Positions 8,811-16,604 of a DNA stretch of 64,000 nt are shown here, one piece after another. Where the stretch lies: NCBI RefSeq assembly GCF_000444995.1, contig NC_022043.1, positions 230,018-294,017 of the forward strand, given 5' to 3'. This DNA comes from Paracoccus aminophilus JCM 7686 (GTDB lineage: Bacteria > Pseudomonadota > Alphaproteobacteria > Rhodobacterales > Rhodobacteraceae). The translations under genes and the position numbers were made by a program. The notes under the pieces are model-generated. The model ran no database searches, was not told where the DNA came from, and saw only the letters and a list, made by a program, of their open reading frames with translations. Every line of letters begins with the position of its first letter. Within the stretch, counting starts at the first letter, position 1.

Positions 8811-8960
8811 AATAACCTCAACACCAAACAGGCAAGCGGGCGACACAGACCCTTCCAAACTGGTTCGGGGCGATCATCTTCTTGCTTCGCGCGACGTTAG
8901 AGCGAAGCCCGACCGCGCGTAAGTTGCCTGTTTGTTAGGTTTATTCTGCCACGGTGCGGC

Positions 8961-9428
8961 TTAATCGGTGTAATCGAAAGATTTGGGGTGGTTCGCCAGA
9001 CTGCCGGTGGTCGCGGCGTAAAGAATGGTCCGGCCATCGACGGTTTCGGCATTCCCACCCATGCCCATCCAGTTCAAGGTCTGCGGCCCATCCGCGGAAT
9101 CCGCGCGCAAGAGCAGGCCGAACATCACCTTGTCGGTCTTTTGATAGAGCACCGCGATCTGGTTGTTGCCGCAATCGTGCTTCTTGCAGCCGGTCATCAC
9201 CAGATACTCCTTGCCGCCGAACTGCACCATCTGGCTCGGCGAGGTCACCGGGCCGCTCAGAACCCAATCCGGCACGGTCCAGCCCGTCGCCATTTTGTCG
9301 AAACTCGCGCGCATTTCGCTGTTCGTCGACAGATCGGCGAGGGTCGGTTCAGCGCTTTCGGCAAAAGCCGCTGGCGTCAGACCAAGGATCAGCGCCAAAG
9401 CTCCGGCAGCGCGCAGAGAAGAGAGCAT
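8961..9428 (-). CDS. Ivy-type (vertebrate/C-type) lysozyme inhibitor, periplasmic
   Basis: A 155-residue secreted protein. Residues 1-23 form a signal peptide ending in AFA. The mature part contains CKKHDCGNNQIAVLY, which matches the CKPHDC loop that Ivy proteins insert into the lysozyme active site, with proline replaced by lysine. The conserved NWMG...ETVDGRTI region follows. The expected job is periplasmic protection of peptidoglycan from host or predator lysozymes, or from the cell's own lytic transglycosylases. The start is the ATG at 9428 with AAGGA upstream. Family assignment rests on the motif and length. Confidence 0.8.
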   Translation of the reverse strand: MLSSLRAAGALALILGLTPAAFAESAEPTLADLSTNSEMRASFDKMATGWTVPDWVLSGPVTSPSQMVQFGGKEYLVMTGCKKHDCGNNQIAVLYQKTDKVMFGLLLRADSADGPQTLNWMGMGGNAETVDGRTILYAATTGSLANHPKSFDYTD

Positions 9429-9547
9429 GTTCTCATTCCTTTCGATGTTTCGTCAGGGACTTACCCAAGAGCCCATGTCCCGCTTTCAACCTAGAAAGGC
9501 ACGAAAGCGGCTTCAAGCCAACTCAATGTGATGGATCCGACGGGGCC

Positions 9548-9568
9548 GATCCGGCGTTGAGCCGGATC
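9548..9568. terminator. Hairpin between kinase gene and ivy-like gene
   Basis: Perfect eight-base arms GATCCGGC and GCCGGATC with a five-base loop, 25 bases past the kinase stop on the minus strand. No U-tract is seen, so this is a possible operon end of modest confidence. Confidence 0.35.
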
Positions 9569-9592
9569 AGATTGCGCGGTTTGTTTGCCTGA

Positions 9593-11203
9593 TCAGGACG
9601 CGGCCCGCAAAGTGCGGACGCAGTCTTGAAGCTTGCGGAAGGCCGCGAAACGGGCGTCATGACGCGCGACGGCCTGAGGCTCGGGCAGATAGGTCTTTTC
9701 GGTCCGCGTCATCGCCGCCATCGCCTGTGTCATGCTATCGTTTTTGCCCGAGGCAACCGCGCCCAGAATGGCCGAACCGAGCAGAACAGGCTCTTCCGCC
9801 TCGGTCGCGACCAGCGGCAGGCCGGTGGCATCGGCGAGAATCTGGCGTGTCAGGTCATGCGCACCGGCACCGCCCGAGATGACGATCTGCTTGACCACCG
9901 CGCCATTCGCCGCCTGAGTCTCGATGATCTGGCGCAGGCCGTAGCCGATCGAGGCCACACCCGCGACGTAAAGCGCAATCAAGCTGTCGAGATCACGCTC
10001 CATCCCCAGACCGGCGATGACGGCGCGGGCATGGGGATCGGCGAAGGGCGCGCGGTTGCCAAGGAATTCCGGCACGACATGGATCTCGCCCGCCAGCGCA
10101 ATCGCATCTGCGGCCTTGGCCTTTTCAAGCGCACGATCCGCCAGCCACACCGGCAGCGGCTGGCCCGCCTTGGCCGCAGCCGAAGCTGCCTCGGTCGTCG
10201 CAGGGTGGAAGGCAATCAGCTGATCGATGGCCGCGCCTGCTGCCGATTGGCCGCCCTCGTTCAGCCACATATCCGGCACCATCGCCTGATAATAAGGCCC
10301 CCAGACACCCGGCACGAAAACCGGATCCTTGGTCGTGGTCATGGTGCAGGACGAGGTCCCGAAGACATAGGCGAGGCTGTCGGTCGGCGCGCCTTCGGCC
10401 CCCACGGTGCCGACGCCGCCCGCATGAGCGTCGATCAGGCCCGCGCCCACTGCGATCCCGGCAACAAGGCCCAGATCGGCGGCCGCTGCCGCCGTCAGAC
10501 CCGCGCCAAGCGGGGTGCCGGGCGCGACGATTTCCGTGCCGATCCGCGCAAAGCCTTCATCGGCCAAAGCGCCCAGCCCGATCTGGCGGAAATAGCTGTC
10601 GTCCCAACGGCCCTCATGGGCGAGATAGGTCCATTTGCACGTCACGGTGCAGGTCGAGCGGGCAAGGCTGCCCGTCGCGCGCCAGCCGAGATAATCGGCG
10701 AGATCGAAGAAATGACCGGCCTTGGCGAAGGTTTCGGGCTTTTCTTCGGCGAGCCAGAGGATCTTCGGCGTCTCCATCTCCGGAGAAATCACACCGCCGA
10801 CATATTTCAGCACGTCATGGCCCTGCGCATTGATCCGCTCGGCCTGAGCAATGGCGCGGTGGTCCATCCAGACGATGATATTGCGCTCAGGATCGTTCGA
10901 GGGACCGACCGCCAAGGGCGCGCCGTCACCGTCCAGAACCACCAGCGAGCAGGTCGCATCAAAGCCGATCCCCGCGACATCCTCGGGCGCAATCGCAGCT
11001 TGCGCCACCGCGCCCTTGACCGAGGCGCAGACGGCTTGCCAGATCTGGTTGCCCGATTGCTCGACGATCGAGCCCGGCTCGCGCCAAATGGTGATGTCCT
11101 GCTTGGCCGAACCCAACATGCGCCCGGCAAGGTCAAAGACCCCGGCGCGGGCACTGCCCGTCCCAACATCCACACCGATGAGATATTTGCCGCGCTGGGT
11201 CAT
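9593..11203 (-). CDS. FGGY-family pentulose kinase, D-ribulokinase-like
   Basis: A 536-residue FGGY carbohydrate kinase. The N-terminal ATPase motif GVDVGTGSARAGVFD and the C-terminal ISGGAGAHDL identify the two halves of the sugar-kinase fold. The length and the GFDATCSLVVLD block fit the ribulokinase/5-carbon kinase subgroup. It would phosphorylate D-ribulose made by the adjacent dehydrogenase to D-ribulose 5-phosphate, feeding the pentose phosphate pathway. It is the last gene of the five-gene ABC-SDR-kinase operon. The ATG at 11203 has AAAGG upstream; the frame extends five codons further to a TTG. Confidence 0.88.
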   Translation of the reverse strand: MTQRGKYLIGVDVGTGSARAGVFDLAGRMLGSAKQDITIWREPGSIVEQSGNQIWQAVCASVKGAVAQAAIAPEDVAGIGFDATCSLVVLDGDGAPLAVGPSNDPERNIIVWMDHRAIAQAERINAQGHDVLKYVGGVISPEMETPKILWLAEEKPETFAKAGHFFDLADYLGWRATGSLARSTCTVTCKWTYLAHEGRWDDSYFRQIGLGALADEGFARIGTEIVAPGTPLGAGLTAAAAADLGLVAGIAVGAGLIDAHAGGVGTVGAEGAPTDSLAYVFGTSSCTMTTTKDPVFVPGVWGPYYQAMVPDMWLNEGGQSAAGAAIDQLIAFHPATTEAASAAAKAGQPLPVWLADRALEKAKAADAIALAGEIHVVPEFLGNRAPFADPHARAVIAGLGMERDLDSLIALYVAGVASIGYGLRQIIETQAANGAVVKQIVISGGAGAHDLTRQILADATGLPLVATEAEEPVLLGSAILGAVASGKNDSMTQAMAAMTRTEKTYLPEPQAVARHDARFAAFRKLQDCVRTLRAAS

Positions 11204-11276
11204 GGGCTGGCCTTTCAACTTCTGGAAAAAGATGCCCCCTCCGCAGGGGAGGATGCGGAGAGGGCGTGCGCGGACC

Positions 11277-12005
11277 TTAGAGGTCGACGCTATTCGGCAG
11301 GATCACCAGATCCCGGACGACCACACCGCGCGGGCGGGTCAGCATGAACATGACGCAATCGGCGACTTCCTTGGGCTGCATCAGCGAGCCATTGGCCAAC
11401 GCATCCTCCATCTTGGCTTTCGGCCAATCGTCGAGAAGCGCGGTCACGACCGGACCGGGCAGAACCGCGCCGATGCGCACGCCATGGGGCGAGATCTGGC
11501 GGCGCACGGTATGGGTGAAGGCCTGAACCGCATGTTTCGAGGCGGTGTAGATCGGCTCCCAGACCACCGGCACGACGCCCGCGACCGACGAAGTCATGAT
11601 GATATCGCCAGATTTCTGCGCGATCATGTGGTTCATGACCGCATGGACCGAGCGGAAGGCCGCATTGATGTTGAGGTTCAGCATCACATCCCAGGCGTCG
11701 GGATTGCCCTCGGCAATCGGGCCGCCAATGTAGGCACCGGCATTCGCGTGGAAGATGTCGAGCCCACCTGCAAGGGATTTGATCCCCTCAAGCATCCCTG
11801 CGACACTTTTGGGGTTCAGCAGATCGACAACCAGCGGGAAGGCGTTCGGGCCCAGCTCGGCGACCAGCTCGCCCAACCGCTTCTCGTCGCGGTCCACCAG
11901 CACGACCTTGGCGCCCGCATCCAGCATCGCGCGCGCGCAAGCCAGACCGATCCCCGATGCCGCGCCGGTGATCGCGGCGACCTTGCCCTTGAGTTCTTCA
12001 GCCAT
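11277..12005 (-). CDS. Short-chain dehydrogenase, ribitol 2-dehydrogenase-like
   Basis: A 242-residue classical SDR. The NAD-binding motif TGAASGIG is at residues 13-20, NAG at 88-90, the catalytic serine around 139-140, and the Tyr-x3-Lys pair at Y153/K157. Overall similarity and genetic context (pentulose kinase, sugar ABC transporter) point to ribitol 2-dehydrogenase, which oxidises ribitol to D-ribulose with NAD. Another polyol such as D-arabitol or xylitol cannot be excluded. The ATG has AGGAG upstream. It lies 73 bases before the kinase and 27 after the permease. Confidence 0.85.
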   Translation of the reverse strand: MAEELKGKVAAITGAASGIGLACARAMLDAGAKVVLVDRDEKRLGELVAELGPNAFPLVVDLLNPKSVAGMLEGIKSLAGGLDIFHANAGAYIGGPIAEGNPDAWDVMLNLNINAAFRSVHAVMNHMIAQKSGDIIMTSSVAGVVPVVWEPIYTASKHAVQAFTHTVRRQISPHGVRIGAVLPGPVVTALLDDWPKAKMEDALANGSLMQPKEVADCVMFMLTRPRGVVVRDLVILPNSVDL

Positions 12006-12032
12006 TTCTTCAGCTCCTGTGGTGGGCGCGGC

Positions 12033-13277
12033 TTAAGCGCGCCCGTGGCTCACACGCGACCGGCGCGCAAGCGAATCGACAATGACGGCAATCGCCAGAA
12101 CCGCGCCGGTGATCATGTAGCGCAGCGAAGACGACAGGTTCAGCAGCGTCAGCCCGTTCGAGATCGCCTGAATGACGATGATCCCCAAAAGCGCCGAATA
12201 GGCACTGCCGCGGCCGCCAAAGAGGCTGGTGCCGCCGATGACCGCCGCCGCAATCGCGTTGAGGTTCACGTCACCCGTCCCGGCCTGCTGGCTCGACGAG
12301 GCCAGACGCGAGGCCGAGAGCACGCCGCCAAGGGCGGCAAGGCTCGAACAGAGGATGAAGGCCGACATATAGATGCGCTTGACGTTGATGCCGGCGCGAC
12401 GCGCGGCCTCGCGGTTGCCACCAACGGCGAACATCGAGCGGCCCCATTGCGTCCGGGTCAGCGCATATTGCAGCGCGACGACCAGAACCACGAAAAGCAT
12501 GAACATGTAAGGCACGCCGCGGCCACGGTTCAGGTAATAGACCGCGAATTCAAGGCCAAGCGTGATCGCACCGGCCTTGACGAGCAGAAGCGACATCGGC
12601 CGCGCGCTCAGACCCGCCGCGATCCGGCGTTTCGCGGTCGAGAGACCTGACAGGATGATGACGATGCCGGGCAGAAGCGCCAGCGAATGCGACAACCATT
12701 TCGGCATGATCAGGATCTGGCCGAACTTCACCAAAGGCGAGGCATAGGGCAGGTTGATCGAGCCGGTCGGGCCGAGGATATAAAGCTGCATCCCCAGAAC
12801 GGCCAGCAGACCGGCCAGAGAGATAATGAAGCTCGGCATCCCGATCTTGTTGAAAAGAAGCGAATAAATCAGGCCGATCACCGAACCGGCCAAGATGGCT
12901 GCCAGAATCGCAACCGCGACCGGAAAGCCCATATTCACCCAAAGAACGCCCGTGACCGCAGAGGCGAAGCCGCTGACCGAACCGGCCGAAAGGTCGATCT
13001 CGCCCAAAAGCAGCACGCAGACAATGCCAAGCGAGATCACGCCCACCGTCGCGCAATCAAAGAGCAGGTTCACCAGGTTGTTCGGCGCCAGAAAGACCGG
13101 GTTCAGGCTGGTGAAGACGACCGAAATCACGATCAGACCGACGACCACGGGCAGAACGCCGAGATCGCCCGCCTTGACGCGATCGATGAAGGCACGCAGC
13201 GCGCCGCCAATCGTGTCGTCATGGCGCACACGCTCGTCGCTGCGGTCGAGGGCGGCGGGGGGATTGGTCTGGCTCAT
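12033..13277 (-). CDS. Sugar/polyol ABC transporter permease
   Basis: A 414-residue inner-membrane permease of the RbsC/XylH/FrcC group (BPD_transp_2). There are about ten to twelve hydrophobic segments. The conserved cytoplasmic loop GGNREAARRAGINVKRIYMSAFILCS contacts the ATPase, and IAAAVIGGTSLFGGRGSAYSALLG is the family signature near the C-terminus. It overlaps the ATPase gene by four bases, so the two are translationally coupled. It forms the membrane channel for the sugar delivered by the binding protein at 14168-15214. Confidence 0.93.
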   Translation of the reverse strand: MSQTNPPAALDRSDERVRHDDTIGGALRAFIDRVKAGDLGVLPVVVGLIVISVVFTSLNPVFLAPNNLVNLLFDCATVGVISLGIVCVLLLGEIDLSAGSVSGFASAVTGVLWVNMGFPVAVAILAAILAGSVIGLIYSLLFNKIGMPSFIISLAGLLAVLGMQLYILGPTGSINLPYASPLVKFGQILIMPKWLSHSLALLPGIVIILSGLSTAKRRIAAGLSARPMSLLLVKAGAITLGLEFAVYYLNRGRGVPYMFMLFVVLVVALQYALTRTQWGRSMFAVGGNREAARRAGINVKRIYMSAFILCSSLAALGGVLSASRLASSSQQAGTGDVNLNAIAAAVIGGTSLFGGRGSAYSALLGIIVIQAISNGLTLLNLSSSLRYMITGAVLAIAVIVDSLARRSRVSHGRA

Positions 13278-14092
13278 GCGAGGTTCTCCTGCGGATGGGC
13301 CTCGGCGGCCTTGCGCTCTTGACGGCGCGACACCGAGTTTTCGCTGGCGCCGGTAATGGCGGCGACGAGCTCTTGATTGCTCGATTCCGGCGTGAAAATG
13401 CCGTTGTTCTTGCCCAGACGCAGCACGACGATCCGGTCGGCGACGGCGCGGACATCTTCCATGTTATGCGAGATGATGATGACGCCCAGCCCGCGATCGC
13501 GAACACGCTCGATCAGGTTCAGAACCTCGGCGGTCTGCGCGACGCCAAGCGCGGCGGTCGGCTCGTCCAGCATGATGATCTTGGGATTGAGGAGCAGCGA
13601 GCGCGCAATCGCGACGGTCTGACGCTGGCCGCCCGAGAGCGAGGCAATGGGCTCGCGCACCGAAGGAATGCGGGCCGCGAGCTCTTTCAGAAGGGTCCAG
13701 GCCCGGACCTCCATCTGAACCTCGTCAAGCGCGAGCGGGTTGATCTCGTGGCCAAGGAACAGGTTGGCGACCACGTCGAGGTTCTCGCACAAAGCAAGAT
13801 CCTGAAAAACCGTAGCAATCCCCATGCTCAGGGCCGCGCCGGGATCAGAGAGATTGACCTCTTTCCCCATGAATTCAATCGTGCCCGAGGTGGGTTGATG
13901 CACCCCGGCCAGAACCTTGACCAGCGTCGATTTTCCCGCGCCGTTGTCGCCCACCAGGGCAACCACTTCGCCCGCGTGGACATCGAGTTCAATATCGGTC
14001 AGCGCAGAAACGGCACCGAATTTCTTGGTCACGCCCCGCAGGCTCAGAATGCGTTCGCCCCGCGCGGGGGAAGCTGATGATAAGTCGGTCAT
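13274..14092 (-). CDS. Sugar/polyol ABC transporter ATP-binding protein (single domain)
   Basis: A 272-residue ABC ATPase. Walker A GDNGAGKS is at residues 48-55, signature LSGGQ at 152-156 and Walker B IIMLDE at 172-177, all intact. It has one nucleotide-binding domain rather than the two fused domains of RbsA, as in FrcA-type fructose and polyol transporters. It drives import through the downstream permease. The ATG lies 75 bases after the binding-protein stop, beyond an intercistronic hairpin. Confidence 0.93.
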   Translation of the reverse strand: MTDLSSASPARGERILSLRGVTKKFGAVSALTDIELDVHAGEVVALVGDNGAGKSTLVKVLAGVHQPTSGTIEFMGKEVNLSDPGAALSMGIATVFQDLALCENLDVVANLFLGHEINPLALDEVQMEVRAWTLLKELAARIPSVREPIASLSGGQRQTVAIARSLLLNPKIIMLDEPTAALGVAQTAEVLNLIERVRDRGLGVIIISHNMEDVRAVADRIVVLRLGKNNGIFTPESSNQELVAAITGASENSVSRRQERKAAEAHPQENLA

Positions 14093-14121
14093 GCCATTTG
14101 CGCCCGTGTTGAAATGAAAGA

Positions 14122-14153
14122 GCCATCCGACCGGAACGCGCCAGTCGGATGGC
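14122..14153 (-). terminator. Intercistronic hairpin after the binding-protein gene
   Basis: Perfect ten-base arms GCCATCCGAC and GTCGGATGGC with a 12-base loop, followed on the minus strand by TCTTTCATTTC. It sits between the binding-protein and ATPase genes. It probably acts as a partial terminator or mRNA stabiliser that lets the binding protein be made in excess of the membrane components. Confidence 0.6.
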
Positions 14154-14167
14154 CGGTTCAGCCGTGC

Positions 14168-15214
14168 TTACTGGATGCCCAGTTTTTTGCAGCCGTCGGC
14201 ATATTCGCCGGTGCACACTTGCGCAGCGGTCTGGATGCCTTTGTCGAAAATCTCGGCCTTGATGTTCTCGGAGGTGATAACCGCCGGGACGAAAAGCTCC
14301 GAGGGAGTGTTGTAAAGCGTGGTCTTGGCTTCCGGGGTCTCACCTTTCAGGAATTGAACGGTGATATTGGCCGCCGCCGCTGCCACGATTTCCGAGGGTT
14401 TCGAGATCGTGTTGTATTGATCGCCCGAGATGATCAGCTGCAGCGCCGCGATGGTCGCGTCATTGCCGGTGACCGGGGGAACCGGGTTCACGCCCGCCGC
14501 CTTGAAGGCTGCGATCGCGCCGCCTGCGGTGCCGTCATTGGCCGCAACCACGCCTTTGATGTCGGCGCCAAAGCGGGTGATCTGGCCAGCCGCCCATTCC
14601 TGCGCTTTCGGCGGCGCCCATTCCGGCGTGTCGAACTCGGCCAGCGTCTTGAAGCCCGAGCCTTCGAGGCCCTTGTGGATCCCGTCGCGGATCAGACCAG
14701 CCGCCGCGTCGGTGGGCGAGCCGTTGATTTCCAGAACGCCCGAGCCCTCAGCAACGCCCGAAGCTTTCAGATGGGCAACCAGCGAATCGGTGATGGCCTT
14801 GCCGATGCCTTCATTGTCAAACGAGACATAGAAATCGGCCGGCGTGTCCGGGATCGGACGGTCATAGGCGATGACCTTGACGCCCTGCGACTGCGCCAGC
14901 GTGACCAGACCGCCAGCGGCTGCCGAATCGACCGGATCCAGCACGATGACCTTCGCGCCCTGCGCGATCACCGAGTTGAACTGCTGCTGCTGCAGGTTCA
15001 CGTCGGCATTGGCGTTTTGATAGATCACCTTGCAGTCTTTGCAGAGCTTTTCCATCTCGGCTTTGAAGCCCGGGAAATCATGCTCTTCGTAACGGGTCGA
15101 CGCCTGGTCGGGCATCAGGAAGGCCACCGTCGCGGCGTCCTGCGCGAATGCGCCCGCAGCAAAGCCGCCCGCAAGGACCGCAGCACCGGCCAACATTGTC
15201 GCTTTGAGTTTCAT
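14168..15214 (-). CDS. Sugar/polyol ABC transporter periplasmic binding protein
   Basis: A 348-residue periplasmic binding protein of the RbsB/XylF type (Peripla_BP_4). Residues 1-24 form a signal peptide ending in AFA, and the mature protein begins QDAATVAFLMPDQ. Ligand-domain features include VIVLDPVDSAAAGG, VIAYDRPI and GVVAANDGTAGGAIAAF. The ATG at 15214 has a strong GGAGGAAAG site. The frame extends 19 codons upstream, but that part lacks signal-peptide character. It is the first gene of the operon, downstream of the divergent promoter region. Ligand is inferred as ribitol or a related pentitol. Confidence 0.93.
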   Translation of the reverse strand: MKLKATMLAGAAVLAGGFAAGAFAQDAATVAFLMPDQASTRYEEHDFPGFKAEMEKLCKDCKVIYQNANADVNLQQQQFNSVIAQGAKVIVLDPVDSAAAGGLVTLAQSQGVKVIAYDRPIPDTPADFYVSFDNEGIGKAITDSLVAHLKASGVAEGSGVLEINGSPTDAAAGLIRDGIHKGLEGSGFKTLAEFDTPEWAPPKAQEWAAGQITRFGADIKGVVAANDGTAGGAIAAFKAAGVNPVPPVTGNDATIAALQLIISGDQYNTISKPSEIVAAAAANITVQFLKGETPEAKTTLYNTPSELFVPAVITSENIKAEIFDKGIQTAAQVCTGEYADGCKKLGIQ

Positions 15215-15442
15215 AGGTCTTTCCTCCACCATTGAAAAAGTCTGGTTCCGTTTCCCGAACCCTATGTGCACGCCGCGCCGACACCGCTCACTTTGGCCCT
15301 TGGACCTGCGAAAAACGGCACCGGCACATCGCCCAAAAGCCAGATGGAAGCTCTCCGAATCTCTGGAAACAGAGCATCAGCGCCGGTCGTGACGACCTGG
15401 CAAGCTGGGGTCCTGTTTTCCGACATTCGGCTCATCCCTCTC

Positions 15443-15481
15443 CACCATCGATTGTGCTCTCTTGCGCAATCGATGGTGCAA
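15443..15481. promoter_or_regulatory. Paired LacI-type operators
   Basis: Two arms of 15 bases (CACCATCGATTGTGC and GCGCAATCGATGGTG, one mismatch) with a six-base spacer. Each arm is itself centred on ATCGAT. The right copy reads as a 20-base palindrome, TTGCGCAATCGATGGTGCAA (eight of ten pairs match, central CG), which is the usual shape of a LacI-family operator. The two centres are 22 bases apart, about two helical turns. The site overlaps the regulator's own promoter. Confidence 0.65.
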
Positions 15482-15490
15482 GTAGAATAT
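15462..15490 (+). promoter_or_regulatory. Candidate core promoter of the LacI-type regulator gene
   Basis: TTGCGC and GAATAT separated by 17 bases. The -35 box lies inside the right operator. The -10 box covers the in-frame ATG at 15489, so a transcript from here could not use that ATG; this favours the GTG start at 15543. No experimental support is available. Confidence 0.4.
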
Positions 15491-15542
15491 GAGACACAAA
15501 AATGTCAAGCCAGAGACAGATCGCGAAAGGGAGAGACGCAAC

Positions 15543-16565
15543 GTGACCAATCCGCCTTCGGCCCGCCGGACCACCGTTCATGATCTTGCCGAACTGGCAG
15601 GAACCTCGGCGAGCACCGTCAGCGCCGTGCTCAACGGCAGCTGGCAGAAGCGGCGGATCAGCGAGCGTTTGGCCAATCACGTCACCCGCATTGCCGAAGA
15701 GCAAGGCTATGCGCTGAACATGCAGGCGCGGGCCTTGCGGCGGGCGCGGTCGGGGATCATCGGGATGATTCTGCCGATGTATGACAACCGCTATTTCAGC
15801 TCGATTGCCCAGACCTTCGAGGATATGGCGCGGGCGCGCGGTCTGTTTCCGATCGTCACCTGCACGCAGCGCGATCCGAGGTTGGAGCTCGCGGCGGCGC
15901 GCTCTCTGCTGGCCTATCAGGTCGAATATCTGGTCTGCACCGGCGCGACCGATCCCGACCGCATCTCTCGCTTGTGCAGTGCGGCGGGGGTGCCGACGAT
16001 CAACCTCGACCTGCCGGGCAGCCTTGCACCTTCGGTGATCTCGGACAACTTCACCGGCGCGCGCGAATTGACTCGCGACATTCTTGATCGCGCGTCAGTC
16101 GGTGCAGCCCCCTCCCCGGCGCTGTTCATTGGCGGTCGCGGCTCGGACCACAACACACGCGAACGTCTGCGCGGTTTTCTGGCCGCCCATGAAGAGCGCG
16201 GCCTGCGGCCCGAGCCCCATCAGATCCTCACCTGCGGCTATGCCGCGACCAAGGCCGCCGAGGCGTTAAGCGGCTTTGTCGCCGCCGGACATCCGCTGCC
16301 GCGCGGCCTCTTTGTCAATTCAACGATTTCGCTCGAAGGGGTCATTCGTTGGTTTCGCCAGCCGGATTCGCCCGATCTCGGCGACATCCGCCTAGGTTGT
16401 TTCGACTGGGACCCGTTCGCAGAGATGCTGAGCGACGGCATCGTGATGATGCGTCAGGATGTCGAAACCATGCTAACGACGCTGTTTCGCCTGATCGAGA
16501 CAGGCAAGCCCGAGATCCGCAGGATCGAGGTGCCGCCGATCCCACTGCGCGGACGGCGCGCCTGA
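15543..16565 (+). CDS. LacI-family transcriptional regulator of the pentitol operon
   Basis: A 340-residue LacI-type repressor. The N-terminal HTH (TVHDLAELAGTSASTVSAVLNGSW) occupies about residues 10-35, followed by the hinge helix and a periplasmic-binding-protein-like sugar sensor domain. I chose GTG at 15543, preceded by AAGGGAG nine bases upstream. The alternative ATG at 15489 has no good ribosome site and lies in the probable -10 box. It is divergent from the ABC-SDR-kinase operon, and operators lie between them. It is likely an autoregulated repressor released by a pentitol or pentulose. Confidence 0.88.
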   Translation: MTNPPSARRTTVHDLAELAGTSASTVSAVLNGSWQKRRISERLANHVTRIAEEQGYALNMQARALRRARSGIIGMILPMYDNRYFSSIAQTFEDMARARGLFPIVTCTQRDPRLELAAARSLLAYQVEYLVCTGATDPDRISRLCSAAGVPTINLDLPGSLAPSVISDNFTGARELTRDILDRASVGAAPSPALFIGGRGSDHNTRERLRGFLAAHEERGLRPEPHQILTCGYAATKAAEALSGFVAAGHPLPRGLFVNSTISLEGVIRWFRQPDSPDLGDIRLGCFDWDPFAEMLSDGIVMMRQDVETMLTTLFRLIETGKPEIRRIEVPPIPLRGRRA

Positions 16566-16573
16566 GGCAGAAC

Positions 16574-16597
16574 GGCGGGGACGCGCGCGCCCCCGCC
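16574..16597. terminator. Bidirectional hairpin between regulator and tamB
   Basis: Arms GGCGGGG and CCCCGCC around a ten-base GC loop, nine bases past the regulator stop and just before the convergent tamB stop. It is followed by TCTT on the plus strand. Confidence 0.5.
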
Positions 16598-16604
16598 TCT
16601 TGGA

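Larger units (their letters stand above)
15215..15542. other. Divergent promoter region of the pentitol operon and its LacI regulator
   Basis: About 330 bases between the binding-protein gene (minus) and the regulator gene (plus). It contains two operator-like palindromes (15443-15481) and a plus-strand core promoter candidate. The part from 15215 to about 15440 shows no further repeats that I could identify and would be the 5' leader of the transport operon. Confidence 0.5.
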
